Shown here in pieces: positions 9,304-18,351 of a DNA stretch of 64,000 nt. Where the stretch lies: assembly GCA_965222485.1 (NCBI GenBank), contig CBDCUC010000040.1:1364001-1428000 (forward strand), given 5' to 3'. A model generated the notes under the pieces. It saw only the letters and a list, made by a program, of their open reading frames with translations. It ran no database searches and had not been told where the DNA came from. The position numbers and the translations under genes are program-made. Positions within the stretch are counted from its first letter, which is position 1. Every line of letters begins with the position of its first letter. The DNA comes from CBDCUC01 sp965222485 (GTDB lineage Bacteria; Pseudomonadota; Alphaproteobacteria; Rhizobiales; Hyphomicrobiaceae).

Positions 9304-10314
9304 ATGGAAAGCCGGCAATTGGGGCGGATGGGGCCGCTGGTGTCATGCCTTGGGCTAGGCGGAATGAGCATAGCCGGGGCGTACGGGCACACCGACGAAA
9401 ACGAGGCGCTTGAGGTTCTCGATAGGGCCTACGACCTCGGTATCGATCATTTCGATACTGCCGATATCTATGGCATGGGCTTGAGCGAGGAATTGCTTGC
9501 CACATTCCTGCGGACGCGCCGGCGGCGTGTCACAGTGGCGACGAAGGGTTCCATCCGCTTCATTCGCGCCACAGGGGAACGGCGCATAGACAATAGCCCG
9601 GTTTATCTACGCAAAGCTGTCGATGCGTCGTTGCGCCGGTTGGGTTGCGATTACGTTGATCTTTACTATCTGCACCGGCGCGAAGCCGGGCGTGATATAT
9701 GTGAAAGCGTCGCTGCGCTTGCTGAGTTGAAACGCGAAGGCAAGATACGCGCGATTGGGCTGTCAGAGGTGAGTCCTGAAACACTACGCAGGGCGCATGA
9801 CGAACATCCGATCGCGGCGGTTCAAAGCGAATACTCACTATGGACGCGTAACCCCGAAGAGGGAATGTTGCAGGCGTGCCGTGAGTTGGGCGTGGCGTTC
9901 GTTGCGTTCAGCCCACTGGGGCGCGGGATCTTTGCAGACCATGAGTATTGCCCGCACAAATCCGACGGCAGTGATTTCAGAAAGCGAAATCCTCGTTTCA
10001 GCGCGGACAACTATCCCAAGAATTTCAAAGCGGTGCGTGACTATTTTGTCCGGCTCGCGCAAGAGCGGGGTGTGAAGCCGGCAACGTTAGCGCTCGCGTG
10101 GGTATTAGGACAGGGTGACCACGTGCATGCCATTCCCGGTACGCGCTTTTCCTCACGTCTGGAAGACTTTGTGGCGGCCGCCGATATTAAGTTAACAGCG
10201 GAGGAAGCACGCGAAATTGCCGACGGATTTCCCGACGGTTTTCCGTGGGGCGAACGCTACAGCGAAGTTCAAAGATTGGGCGTCGAGGACTATTCCAGAG
10301 CGCTTCAGGGCTAA
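9304..10314 (+). CDS. Aldo/keto reductase
   Basis: This is an NADPH-type oxidoreductase of the aldo/keto reductase superfamily that reduces carbonyl compounds; the substrate is unknown. The 336-residue product has the family opening LGLGGMSIAGAYG, the catalytic Asp and Tyr region HFDTADIYG (about residues 48-56), the lysine in VATKGS and the histidine in LYYLHRREAG. GLSEVSPETLRRA and the cofactor-binding IPGTRFSSRLEDF near the C-terminus complete the pattern. I chose ATG 9304 because AGGA lies six bases upstream; a TTG at 9280 in the same frame is less likely. Confidence 0.92.
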   Translation: MESRQLGRMGPLVSCLGLGGMSIAGAYGHTDENEALEVLDRAYDLGIDHFDTADIYGMGLSEELLATFLRTRRRRVTVATKGSIRFIRATGERRIDNSPVYLRKAVDASLRRLGCDYVDLYYLHRREAGRDICESVAALAELKREGKIRAIGLSEVSPETLRRAHDEHPIAAVQSEYSLWTRNPEEGMLQACRELGVAFVAFSPLGRGIFADHEYCPHKSDGSDFRKRNPRFSADNYPKNFKAVRDYFVRLAQERGVKPATLALAWVLGQGDHVHAIPGTRFSSRLEDFVAAADIKLTAEEAREIADGFPDGFPWGERYSEVQRLGVEDYSRALQG

Positions 10315-10366
10315 CTTGATTCGTTTTGCCTCTCCTGCGTGATGTAGCGTTCGTGGTGCAGTCTTT

Positions 10367-12094
10367 TTATGCCCCTGGTCCGGTCGACAATACCTTGATG
10401 AATGCCTGGGCATTGTCCCAGGCTTGCTCGCCGAAGCGAGCCAACAGACCGCCTACAACCGCTGCTGCGGTCCAGCCTGCAAGCTTCTTTATCGCCCTGC
10501 CATAATTGGTGCGCACCCGTACATCTATCACTTGGTCAGGTAGTGCGGTTTCGGCGACCATCCCGTCGGCGCCGACGGTGCGTGCGGACACAACAAGCTG
10601 CAGACGCCTGCGTCCGCGCTGGGTGGGTGTTACAGCCCATCGCCAGCTTGCGTAATCGTCGGCCATTAGTCCGAGCGCATTGTCGATCCACTGGGTTTCA
10701 GGTGATGTCGTTTCGATATAGAAGCCACCTTCGGGTGTGCGGAGGCGGACCGACATGGCCTTGGTTACCTGAACCTCGTGATGATACGCAGCACCGCCTC
10801 CCTCCAAACCTTCTGCCAATGCTTTGACATCGGATTTGGCGATACGCACCTCGACAGTTACCGGCATCGCGACGCGCATAAGGCGCGGAATGTTTTCTAC
10901 AAGCTGGCCTGCGTCGATCATTGCTGAAGGGCTTGGACGCCTGCGCGGCGGGGCATTTGACTGTGGGGCATTGGCTGGCGGTGCGGTCGTAAAACCGCCG
11001 ACTCGGCCTTGTGGGCGCGGCCGCACTGCCGGGCCTTGACCACCTGTTCTTTCTCGAGCGTCGGGCCAGGGAGGTTGTCCGGGTTGGGCTGCCGGGCGGG
11101 GTACGTTCTCGTTATTACCCGTTGGAGCCGGTGCCGGGCGGTTCAAGTTTGGGTCCTGCATTTGCGGCGCCGGTTGCCTGGGCTGAGGAGGTAGCGGAGG
11201 CGGGGCACGGTGCGGCCGAGGCGGCGGTTTGGCCGCCGTCTGCGTATCCGACTGCGGTGCCCAATTGTGTTTGGGTGGTGCAGCGGGCTGCGCTTCTTCG
11301 CGTGCTGGCGGTAGCTGGCTGGCTGCTGGTGGAGCAGCGGCAACGCCCTGGTCGCGCTTGGCAGGTGCGGGTGCTTCTTCTTCCACGATGTCGTGTGGGA
11401 AGCCATCATCTGGTGCTTCAGCAGGCACCTGCTGCCCGGCGGAAGGAGGCGGTTCTGCTGCGGGTACGGTGGCGTCTTGCGGCGGCGCGGTCTGCGTTTG
11501 CCGGCGCATCTGCTGGCGCTGCTCAATGCGTTGGCGTGCATCGGCGAGAGTGTCATTGGCCGTAGGACCAGGTTCGGGCGGCGGTGTTGGTGCCGGTTGT
11601 GTGGTCTCCGCAGCGGCTGGCGAGATCTGTTTGGGAGCAGCCTTGGATTGGAGGGTGCGAATTGCAAGGATTGCGTCCTGGAAACTCAGGCCATGCGCGC
11701 GAAGGATATTGGCGGCAACACTCCGACCTTCGCCGACAATCGCGGCCAGAACAATCGCGCCATCGATGTCGCGCCGCCGGCTCTGAGCGGCGGCGGCAGC
11801 GGCGGCTTCAAGTATCTTGCGCAGTTCAATTGCCGTGCTCGGAGGCGTTGCCTGACCATGCGGAAGGCGCCCGAGGTGTTCTGAGACGTCAGCTTGCAAA
11901 CGATTGAGATCGATCCTGCTCGTGGCGAGGACGACGCCTGCTTCATAGTCCTCCGTCAATGCAAGAAGCAGGTGCTCTAACGTGACTTCGTTGTGCGATT
12001 GGGCGCCGGCGTATTCGGCTGCACGCGTCAACGTGGCTGCCAAATTCGGCGCCATCGGTATGCGGCCCAGCTCGCTGACGATCTCAGTCGTCAT
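10367..12094 (-). CDS. Clp_N-domain protein with long proline-rich linker, no ATPase
   Basis: The first ~145 residues match the substrate- and adaptor-binding N-terminal domain of ClpA/ClpB, with both repeats visible (one around SHNEVTLEHLLLAL, the second around DIDGAIVLAAIVGEG). No AAA+ module follows: there are no Walker motifs. Instead there is a low-complexity linker of about 240 residues rich in P, A and Q, then a C-terminal domain (about residues 395-540, beta-rich) and a weak hydrophobic segment (LAGWTAAAVVGGLLARFGE). I set the start at 12094, with GAGGAG at 12106-12101; the frame extends further upstream without support. The protein is 575 residues. Its function is unknown; a role in binding partly folded protein at the membrane is speculation. 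Confidence 0.8.
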   Translation of the reverse strand: MTTEIVSELGRIPMAPNLAATLTRAAEYAGAQSHNEVTLEHLLLALTEDYEAGVVLATSRIDLNRLQADVSEHLGRLPHGQATPPSTAIELRKILEAAAAAAAQSRRRDIDGAIVLAAIVGEGRSVAANILRAHGLSFQDAILAIRTLQSKAAPKQISPAAAETTQPAPTPPPEPGPTANDTLADARQRIEQRQQMRRQTQTAPPQDATVPAAEPPPSAGQQVPAEAPDDGFPHDIVEEEAPAPAKRDQGVAAAPPAASQLPPAREEAQPAAPPKHNWAPQSDTQTAAKPPPRPHRAPPPLPPQPRQPAPQMQDPNLNRPAPAPTGNNENVPRPAAQPGQPPWPDARERTGGQGPAVRPRPQGRVGGFTTAPPANAPQSNAPPRRRPSPSAMIDAGQLVENIPRLMRVAMPVTVEVRIAKSDVKALAEGLEGGGAAYHHEVQVTKAMSVRLRTPEGGFYIETTSPETQWIDNALGLMADDYASWRWAVTPTQRGRRRLQLVVSARTVGADGMVAETALPDQVIDVRVRTNYGRAIKKLAGWTAAAVVGGLLARFGEQAWDNAQAFIKVLSTGPGA

Positions 12095-12674
12095 CGAATT
12101 CTCCTCAATTTCGGGCAGCGCGGCCCGGCTCGTCGGACTCATCATCTCAAGACCGCCCTCAAGTCTTTGTTCGTATCCACCAACTCAGTGTTGGGCTCAT
12201 GTGTCGCGCACGCCATTTGTGGCTGCTTCAAGGCTTGTATCCCCGCGTTCTGGTCTTGGCACTTGCAAGGCTGAATTTTCGTCATATGGCTGCGACGGCC
12301 ACGGTCACCGAATCTAATTGATTCTCAACGACGTTAGCCGATCCTTGCTGATATGGCACCTAACGGTGCGGTTCCAGCCCGTTGCAGGTGAATTGCCCTG
12401 TTGAGAAAACCACCATTAACAGCGGAATGTGTGGGAAATTGCATTGTGAGCGATGTGCGAACGGATATAAGGCGCTTGCTGCCGAGGTCCTGGCGGCTTG
12501 CAATGGACGGCGGTACGGGTTCAGCTGTCGGTACCGGCGCTGTTTAGCAAGTCATAACTTGTGAGGTTTGGACCCGCAGGCCAATGGTTTATCTGTTTTT
12601 GTTGGAGCTGCCCTATATGTTGGCTGCGGCTGGTAGTTGGTAGGGAATGGCTGTCCATAAAGGGAAGTTGAGGC
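12095..12674. other. 580-bp region upstream of argB, no gene seen
   Basis: The region separates the divergent Clp_N protein and argB. Short frames exist on both strands, but none has recognisable content or a good ribosome binding site. It should contain the promoters of both neighbours. I found no strong hairpin or repeat. Confidence 0.5.
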
Positions 12675-13655
12675 GTGGACGCAGATACGAACGGAAAAAA
12701 GAGGGTGAAGGCACCCGATGGAATGGACGTTGGCAGTGCAGACGGAGAGCAGGCGCTGCCGTCCGCGCATGTCAAAGCCAGGATACTTGCAGAAGCCCTG
12801 CCGCACCTCATCCGCTACGACGGACAGACCGTTGTCATCAAGTTTGGCGGTAACGCCATGGGGGATCAGGCTCTGGCCGACGCGTTTGCGAAGGATATCG
12901 TCTACCTGAAGCAATCTGGTGCAAATCCCATTGTCGTGCATGGTGGGGGACCGCAAATCGGGCGCATGCTCAAGAAGCTGGAGATCAATTCCGAATTCGT
13001 TCACGGTCTGCGCGTAACCGACAAGCCGACGGTTGAAGTTGTTGAGATGGTATTGGCCGGTGCGATCAATAAGGAGATCGTTTCGGCAATCAACCGGCAG
13101 GGCGGTAAGGCGGTTGGCATTTCGGGCAAGGATGCCAACTTGATGATTGCCAAAAAGATCACCGAGATGCCTGACCCGACCTCGAATATTATGCAGGCAG
13201 TTGATATCGGCTACGTCGGAGAGCCGGTTGAAGTCAATCCGCATGTGGTGGATGTCATCGCAAAATCCGATCTCATCCCGGTGATCGCCCCCGTCGGCCT
13301 GTCACGGGAAGGCGATACGCTCAACATCAATGCGGACAGTTTTGCAAGCGTACTGGCGGCGCGGATGAAGGCAAAACGTTTGTTGCTACTCACCGATGTT
13401 GCCGGTGTGCTCGATCAGGACAAGAATCTGATCCGCTCTTTGAGTATCAAGGAGGCGAGAACCTTGATACGCGAAGGCACAATATCAGGTGGGATGCTTC
13501 CAAAGGTCGAGGGCTGCATCGAAGTGGTGGAAGCGGGTGTTGAAGCCGTCGTAATCATCGATGGGCGCGTGCAGCACTGTGTGCTTCTGGAGTTGTTTAC
13601 GGAGCACGGTGTTGGAACGCTTGTCGGGCAGGAAAACAAGGTCGGTGCTTTGTAG
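12675..13655 (+). CDS. argB: Acetylglutamate kinase
   Basis: ArgB phosphorylates N-acetyl-L-glutamate, the second step of arginine synthesis, in the cytosol. The 326-residue product shows the amino-acid kinase loops KFGGNAMGD and VVHGGGPQIGRML, then GLRVTDKPTVEVVEMVLAG, GISGKDANL and the C-terminal GISGGMLPK-like segment, here GTISGGMLPKVEG. The start is GTG 12675, after GGGAAGTTGAGGC; ATG 12723 would give a protein closer to the usual length, so the N-terminus is uncertain. A HAD phosphatase follows after 59 bp, the usual partner in related genomes. Confidence 0.95.
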   Translation: MDADTNGKKRVKAPDGMDVGSADGEQALPSAHVKARILAEALPHLIRYDGQTVVIKFGGNAMGDQALADAFAKDIVYLKQSGANPIVVHGGGPQIGRMLKKLEINSEFVHGLRVTDKPTVEVVEMVLAGAINKEIVSAINRQGGKAVGISGKDANLMIAKKITEMPDPTSNIMQAVDIGYVGEPVEVNPHVVDVIAKSDLIPVIAPVGLSREGDTLNINADSFASVLAARMKAKRLLLLTDVAGVLDQDKNLIRSLSIKEARTLIREGTISGGMLPKVEGCIEVVEAGVEAVVIIDGRVQHCVLLELFTEHGVGTLVGQENKVGAL

Positions 13656-13714
13656 TTTAGTTAGTCCGATGCCAACTGTTAGCGAACATGACCGGTGAAT
13701 AGGGCTTGAAGACC

Positions 13715-14461
13715 ATGCCTGCGAGCAAACCTAGGCTGCAAAATGCCGGTCACGATGTAAGCCTCGATAGATTCAAGCGTACCGACGTTTGGGTTTTTGA
13801 TCTGGACAACACGCTTTATCCTGCTGACTGCAACTTGTTTGCGCAGGTTGACAGGCGAATGGGCGAGTTTATCTCACGCGAGCTCGGGGTTCCCTTCGCA
13901 CAAGCACGGCACTTGCAAAAAAGTTATTACCATCAGTTTGGCACCACGCTTGCCGGTTTGATGTCGATACACAAGATGGATCCCGCACCATTCTTGGACT
14001 ACGTCCACGACATCGACCTGTCGGTTGTCGACGAACATCCTGAACTTGCCCGTGCGATAGATGCCCTGCCAGGACGGCGCTTGATTTTTACGAACGGCTC
14101 GCGCCGTCATGCCGAGCGGGTTGCCGACAAGCTCGGCGTGTTGGCGCTGTTCGACGATATCATGTCTATTGAAACGTGTGACTTCGTGCCTAAACCGGAG
14201 CGGGCCGCCTTCGATAAGCTTGTTCAGCATCATGGCGTCAGCGCACTTACAAGCGCCATGTTTGAGGATCTGCCGCACAATTTAGAAGTGCCGCATGCGC
14301 TGGGGATGACAACTGTGCTTGTGCACTCCGACTATTTTGATCACCCAGCACAGAGGAAGATCGAAACCTGGCGCGAATTGCCGGAACATATTCACCACAT
14401 GACAGATGATCTGTGTGCGTTCTTGGAGCTGGTCAATAGGACCCACGCAGGACGCGGGTAG
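13715..14461 (+). CDS. HAD-family pyrimidine 5'-nucleotidase-like phosphatase
   Basis: This is a haloacid dehalogenase-type hydrolase of the pyrimidine 5'-nucleotidase (SDT1-like) subgroup, predicted to dephosphorylate nucleoside monophosphates. The 248-residue product has motif I VFDLDNTLYP with the two catalytic Asp, motif II FTNGS, motif III lysine in KPERAAFDKL and motif IV FEDLPHNL. A TTG at 13706 would add three residues, but ATG 13715 has better spacing from an upstream AGGG. It sits just downstream of argB, a pairing common in Hyphomicrobiales, although no metabolic link with arginine is established. Confidence 0.92.
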   Translation: MPASKPRLQNAGHDVSLDRFKRTDVWVFDLDNTLYPADCNLFAQVDRRMGEFISRELGVPFAQARHLQKSYYHQFGTTLAGLMSIHKMDPAPFLDYVHDIDLSVVDEHPELARAIDALPGRRLIFTNGSRRHAERVADKLGVLALFDDIMSIETCDFVPKPERAAFDKLVQHHGVSALTSAMFEDLPHNLEVPHALGMTTVLVHSDYFDHPAQRKIETWRELPEHIHHMTDDLCAFLELVNRTHAGRG

Positions 14462-14607
14462 GCAAGGCCCGGCAGATTACTGCCCCGAATTATTGTGAAG
14501 TGCGTGAATTCAATGAGTACTTGACGTAACTCAATTGCCACTTCAGGTTGTACCGGTAAATTGCCGAAAGGTGTTCAATTTTTTTGGTTGCTATTGCGGG
14601 AGGGACG

Positions 14608-16380
14608 ATGCCGGCGTCTTCCTCGCCCGTGGCACGAGTGCTGAAATCGTGCCGCGGCGCTTTGTTCGGTGTGGGTCTAATCAGCGGGGTCATCAACTTG
14701 TTGATGCTGACCGGCGCTGTTTTCATGATGCAGGTCTATGATCGCGTCCTGACCAGCCACAGCGTGGCAACGTTGGTGTCGCTGGCTGCGCTCGCCATTG
14801 CCGCTTATTTGTTTTTGGGGGTTCTCGATATTGTTCGAGGGCGTGTTCTGTCGCTCGTGGGGGCGAGCCTCGACCGCGAGATCGGGCCGCGCGTCTATTC
14901 GGCCGTTCTGGATCTACCGTTACGCCTGCAGCGGCGCGATCACGAAGCGATGCAGCCATTTCGCAATCTTGAAAACTTGCGCAATTTTTTCTCCGGGCCA
15001 GGGCCGTCCGCACTCTTCGATCTACCTTGGGTGCCGATTTATCTCGTCATTGTCGGATTGCTTCATCCGTGGCTGGGAGGGGTGGCGCTTATCGGCGCAA
15101 TATTGCTTTTGATTTTGACGGCAACGACGGAGTTGTTTGCCAGACGTCCGCTGGAAGGCGCGCTGCATTCGCAATCGGTACAAAATCAACTTGCGGACGA
15201 GGCGCAAGCCAACAGTGAAGCCGTTCGGGCAATGGGGATGGCTGACGGTCTTTCGCGGCGTTGGATGGGCGTGCATGACGGCCAGGTTAGAGCGCAGAAA
15301 CAGGCCGCGTTTGTCGTTGGTGGCTTTGCTTCGCTTGCGCGAATGTTTCGAATGATCCTGCAGTCGAGTGTCCTGGGGCTTGGCGCCTACTTGGCGGTTA
15401 TCGGGGAAATTTCGGCCGGGGCAATTATCGCGGCTTCCGTTCTTGCCGCGCGGGCCCTGGCACCAGTGGACATGGCGATCGCCAGTTGGAGGGGCTTTGT
15501 CGGTGCACGCGATGGCTACAAAGGCTTACAGCGCATGTTTCTGACGGTCGGAGAGGAACAGTCACTCTTTGCCTTACCCCGCCCGGAAAAAAGCCTGACC
15601 GTGGAGCGGATCAGTGTTGCTGCGCCGGGTACGTCAAAGCCGATACTGCATAGGATCGCATTTGGAATGGAAGCCGGCAGTGCGCTCGCTGTCATCGGAC
15701 CTTCGGCATCGGGAAAAACATCGCTCGCGCGCGCACTTGTAGGCGTCTGGCCTGTGCGGATGGGGCGTGTGACGCTCGACGGTGCAAGTATTGATCAATG
15801 GTCGCCGGACGAACTTGGCCGGGCGATAGGTTATCTACCTCAGGACGTGCAGCTGTTCGATGGAACTGTGGCAGAGAATATTTCCAGATTTTACTGCGAC
15901 GCCGAGTCTGAGCGAGTGATCAAGGCGGCAATGAGCGCGGGAATTCATGCTGACATACTCGGTTTCGCAGATGGTTACGATACCTTGATTGGCGCAAAGG
16001 GTGCGCATCTTTCCGCGGGACAGAGGCAGCGGCTGGGGCTGGCCCGCGCATTATTTGGCGATCCGTTTCTTGTCGTTCTCGATGAACCCAACGCAAACCT
16101 TGATTGGGATGGTGAGCAGGCGGTTGCGAAAGCAGTGCGGGAGGTTCGTGGGCGCGGTGGCTTGGTCGTCGTCGTGGCGCACAGGCCGAGCGTGCTCGCG
16201 GCAGTTGATAGCGTGCTTGTGTTGAAAGACGGGGCGATGGTCGCCATCGGTCCAAGGAACGAGGTTCTTGCCAACGTTTTGCGAAACGCTCCTTCGGTCA
16301 ACGGTTCTCATGAGCCAGAGCGCGACGATGTTCGGGCTGATGTTGCGAATGTGCTGGCAGATATTGGGCGCACGCCATGA
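14608..16380 (+). CDS. Type I secretion system permease/ATPase (PrtD-like)
   Basis: This is the inner membrane ABC exporter of a type I secretion system, which moves unfolded proteins from cytosol to outside through a membrane fusion protein and an outer membrane channel. The 590-residue product has about six membrane segments in residues 20-300 and an ATPase domain with Walker A GPSASGKTSLARAL, Q-loop YLPQDVQLFDGTVAENI, signature LSAGQRQRLGLARAL and Walker B FLVVLDEPNANLD. There is no N-terminal peptidase domain. ATG 14608 follows GGGAGGG. The stop overlaps the start of the next gene (ATGA). No secreted substrate or TolC gene is nearby. Confidence 0.93.
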   Translation: MPASSSPVARVLKSCRGALFGVGLISGVINLLMLTGAVFMMQVYDRVLTSHSVATLVSLAALAIAAYLFLGVLDIVRGRVLSLVGASLDREIGPRVYSAVLDLPLRLQRRDHEAMQPFRNLENLRNFFSGPGPSALFDLPWVPIYLVIVGLLHPWLGGVALIGAILLLILTATTELFARRPLEGALHSQSVQNQLADEAQANSEAVRAMGMADGLSRRWMGVHDGQVRAQKQAAFVVGGFASLARMFRMILQSSVLGLGAYLAVIGEISAGAIIAASVLAARALAPVDMAIASWRGFVGARDGYKGLQRMFLTVGEEQSLFALPRPEKSLTVERISVAAPGTSKPILHRIAFGMEAGSALAVIGPSASGKTSLARALVGVWPVRMGRVTLDGASIDQWSPDELGRAIGYLPQDVQLFDGTVAENISRFYCDAESERVIKAAMSAGIHADILGFADGYDTLIGAKGAHLSAGQRQRLGLARALFGDPFLVVLDEPNANLDWDGEQAVAKAVREVRGRGGLVVVVAHRPSVLAAVDSVLVLKDGAMVAIGPRNEVLANVLRNAPSVNGSHEPERDDVRADVANVLADIGRTP

Positions 16381-17717
16381 TGGACGGTGGAAAAGGCTCG
16401 ACATTGCCGCTTGCAACTCGCTCGGCGGAACGCGCCGCGATCAGGTGGCACATGACCTTCGCCATTTTGGTTCTCACTTTGCTTGGCGGCGCGGCTTGGG
16501 CTTGGAGCGTGAATGCGCCGCTTGATAGCGCTGTGGTCGCACCAGGGCAGGTTGTGGTTGAGGGTGACTTGAAAAAAGTGCAGCACCCCAACGGCGGTGT
16601 GGTGACGTCGCTCATTGTGCGCGAGGGGCAACGGGTGAAGGCGGGTGAATTGCTATTGCGTCTGGACGATACGGAAACCCGCGCGCAGCTTGCGATCATC
16701 ACCAACAACCTTGCCGCGATGAAAGTGCGTTTGGCCCGTTTGAGAGCCGAGCGGGATCTACTCGATGCTCCGGATTTTAGTCAGGCCTTTTCGCCATCGG
16801 AGCGGCAGGCGGACGCAGTTCAAGTGGTGATCGCCGATGAAGCCAGATTGTTTGCGTCACGCCGATCAATGATCGATGGGCAACGCGAGCAGCTGTGTGA
16901 GCGCGTGCGTCAGGTTGAGGAGGAGATCAATGGCTTGCGCGAGCAGTTGCGTTCGATTGAAAGCCAGACGAAGATTCTGCGCGAAGACTATCGTTCTCTG
17001 GAACCGCTACGCCAACAGGGTTTGGTGCAGAAGCAGAGATTGAGTGCGTTGCGACGCGCGGTTCTGGAGAAAGAGGGTCTCAGCGGCGACTTGCGCGCGC
17101 GCATTGCGAAGGCTCTGGGGCAGATTGCAGAGACCAAGTTGCAATCGATGAGTATCCAACAGGAATTTATCAATGGTGTCATGCGCGAAATTCGTGATGT
17201 CGATACGCGTATCGCTGAGCTGCGCGAGCGCGAACATGCCCGTAGGGATCAATTGGAGAAGGTCGCGGTGCGCTCTCCCCGTGACGGCATTGTGCATCAG
17301 CTGTCAGTTCATTCGGAAGGCGGCGTGATCGGGCCAGGAGAGACCGCGATGCTCATTGTTCCGGTTCAGGACCGTCTTATGGTTCGCTTAAGGGTCGCCC
17401 CAGATGACATCGACCTTTTGCATCGGGGGCAGGACGTGCGGTTGCGCTTTTCAGCATTCAATCAGCGCACGACACCTGAATTTGTCGGTCAGGTTGAAGG
17501 TGTGGGGGCGGAGCTGACTGATGCGGGACCGGAGGGGAGTGCCCACTACGGCGTCTTTGTTGCCGTTTCGGAGCGTGAACTGGAACACAAGAGCGACTTC
17601 AAGCTGGTGCCCGGAATGCCCGCGGAAGCGTTCATTAGTACCGGTGAACGGACGCTGGCCAATTACCTCATAAAGCCGTTTATCGATCAAATGCAGCACG
17701 CACTGCGCGAGCAATAG
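16377..17717 (+). CDS. Type I secretion membrane fusion protein, HlyD family
   Basis: This periplasmic adaptor joins the ABC exporter encoded just upstream to an outer membrane channel. The 446-residue product has a short cytosolic N-terminus, one membrane anchor (about residues 24-45, AILVLTLLGGAAWAW), a lipoyl-like half (VVEGDLKKVQHPNGGVV), a long coiled-coil hairpin (about 90-290), and the returning half with VRSPRDGIVHQLSVHSEGGV. The C-terminal domain holds MPAEAFISTGERTLANYLIKP, typical of HlyD/PrtE. Its start overlaps the transporter stop by four bases, so the two are translationally coupled. Confidence 0.93.
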   Translation: MMDGGKGSTLPLATRSAERAAIRWHMTFAILVLTLLGGAAWAWSVNAPLDSAVVAPGQVVVEGDLKKVQHPNGGVVTSLIVREGQRVKAGELLLRLDDTETRAQLAIITNNLAAMKVRLARLRAERDLLDAPDFSQAFSPSERQADAVQVVIADEARLFASRRSMIDGQREQLCERVRQVEEEINGLREQLRSIESQTKILREDYRSLEPLRQQGLVQKQRLSALRRAVLEKEGLSGDLRARIAKALGQIAETKLQSMSIQQEFINGVMREIRDVDTRIAELREREHARRDQLEKVAVRSPRDGIVHQLSVHSEGGVIGPGETAMLIVPVQDRLMVRLRVAPDDIDLLHRGQDVRLRFSAFNQRTTPEFVGQVEGVGAELTDAGPEGSAHYGVFVAVSERELEHKSDFKLVPGMPAEAFISTGERTLANYLIKPFIDQMQHALREQ

Positions 17718-17799
17718 GGCTTGTTTAGGGCGATGGGGTGTTTTGGATCTCAGAAATTCTTTCAAGTGGTTCGCACAGTTTGAATTTTGTTAAGCGCCT

Positions 17800-17829
17800 A
17801 AAAAAAACCGTCGGTGATGACACCGACGG
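17800..17829 (-). terminator. Rho-independent terminator of the small membrane protein gene
   Basis: A perfect 9-bp stem (CCGTCGGTG / CACCGACGG) with a 4-base loop is followed, on the minus strand, by a run of seven to eight T. It lies 67 bp downstream of the stop of the 62-residue gene and fits a strong intrinsic terminator for it. Confidence 0.9.
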
Positions 17830-17895
17830 GTCAAAACAGTTGTGAGCGCAGAATTTTGAAGGCGCCCACCTTGTTTTCCAAAACTGGCTCGCTGC

Positions 17896-18084
17896 TCAGA
17901 TGCCCTTGAACACAGTGCCAGCCCACAACAGGACGAAAGCGACGAGCAGTACCTCAAAGTGATTGCCAGCAACAATGTCAGTGAGAACTGGTACGGACAC
18001 ACCGAAATATTTCAGTGCGATGACCAGAGCCGCAAGGATCGTCGACAGGAGCCAGACGGCAAACGTTGGTCGCGATAGGAACAT
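17896..18084 (-). CDS. Small two-helix membrane protein, paralogue of 30188-30361
   Basis: This 62-residue protein consists largely of two hydrophobic segments (about residues 8-27 and 42-58) with the motif ALKYFGVSVPVL between them and FEVLLVAFVLLWAGTVFKGI at the end. A GGGGAGA ribosome binding site precedes ATG 18084. The product at 30188-30361 shares layout, length and several positions (K-x-FG-x-x-[IV]P, then a [FW]-x-[VL]-L segment), so they form a family. I recognise similar small proteins in other Hyphomicrobiales, but no function is known to me. It is a single-gene unit with its own strong terminator, which suggests abundant or independent expression. Confidence 0.8.
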   Translation of the reverse strand: MFLSRPTFAVWLLSTILAALVIALKYFGVSVPVLTDIVAGNHFEVLLVAFVLLWAGTVFKGI

Positions 18085-18351
18085 GTGGTTGTCTCCCCAG
18101 ATGTAAGGAATTTGGCGTAGGACGCAATTGCACTCCTCTTCTAGGTACAACCCGATTCTCGCACAGATAAGTGGAGTTGGCGAAAAACACTATTTTTTCC
18201 AATGCAAAGTTGAATTCGGTTTCACGGAGGATGAAAGTTCGACTGTCCAACATGCAATCATGCATAGAAATTATCTACAATACTCAATCATAGGTTGTAT
18301 TTGTTTTAAGACTGCGATAGCCTCCCGTTCATTGCCTACGAGGGGGTGATC

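Noticed and set aside
17718..18345. Secreted substrate gene for the type I system just downstream
   Set aside because: The only gene here encodes a 62-residue two-helix membrane protein on the opposite strand, unlike a type I substrate.
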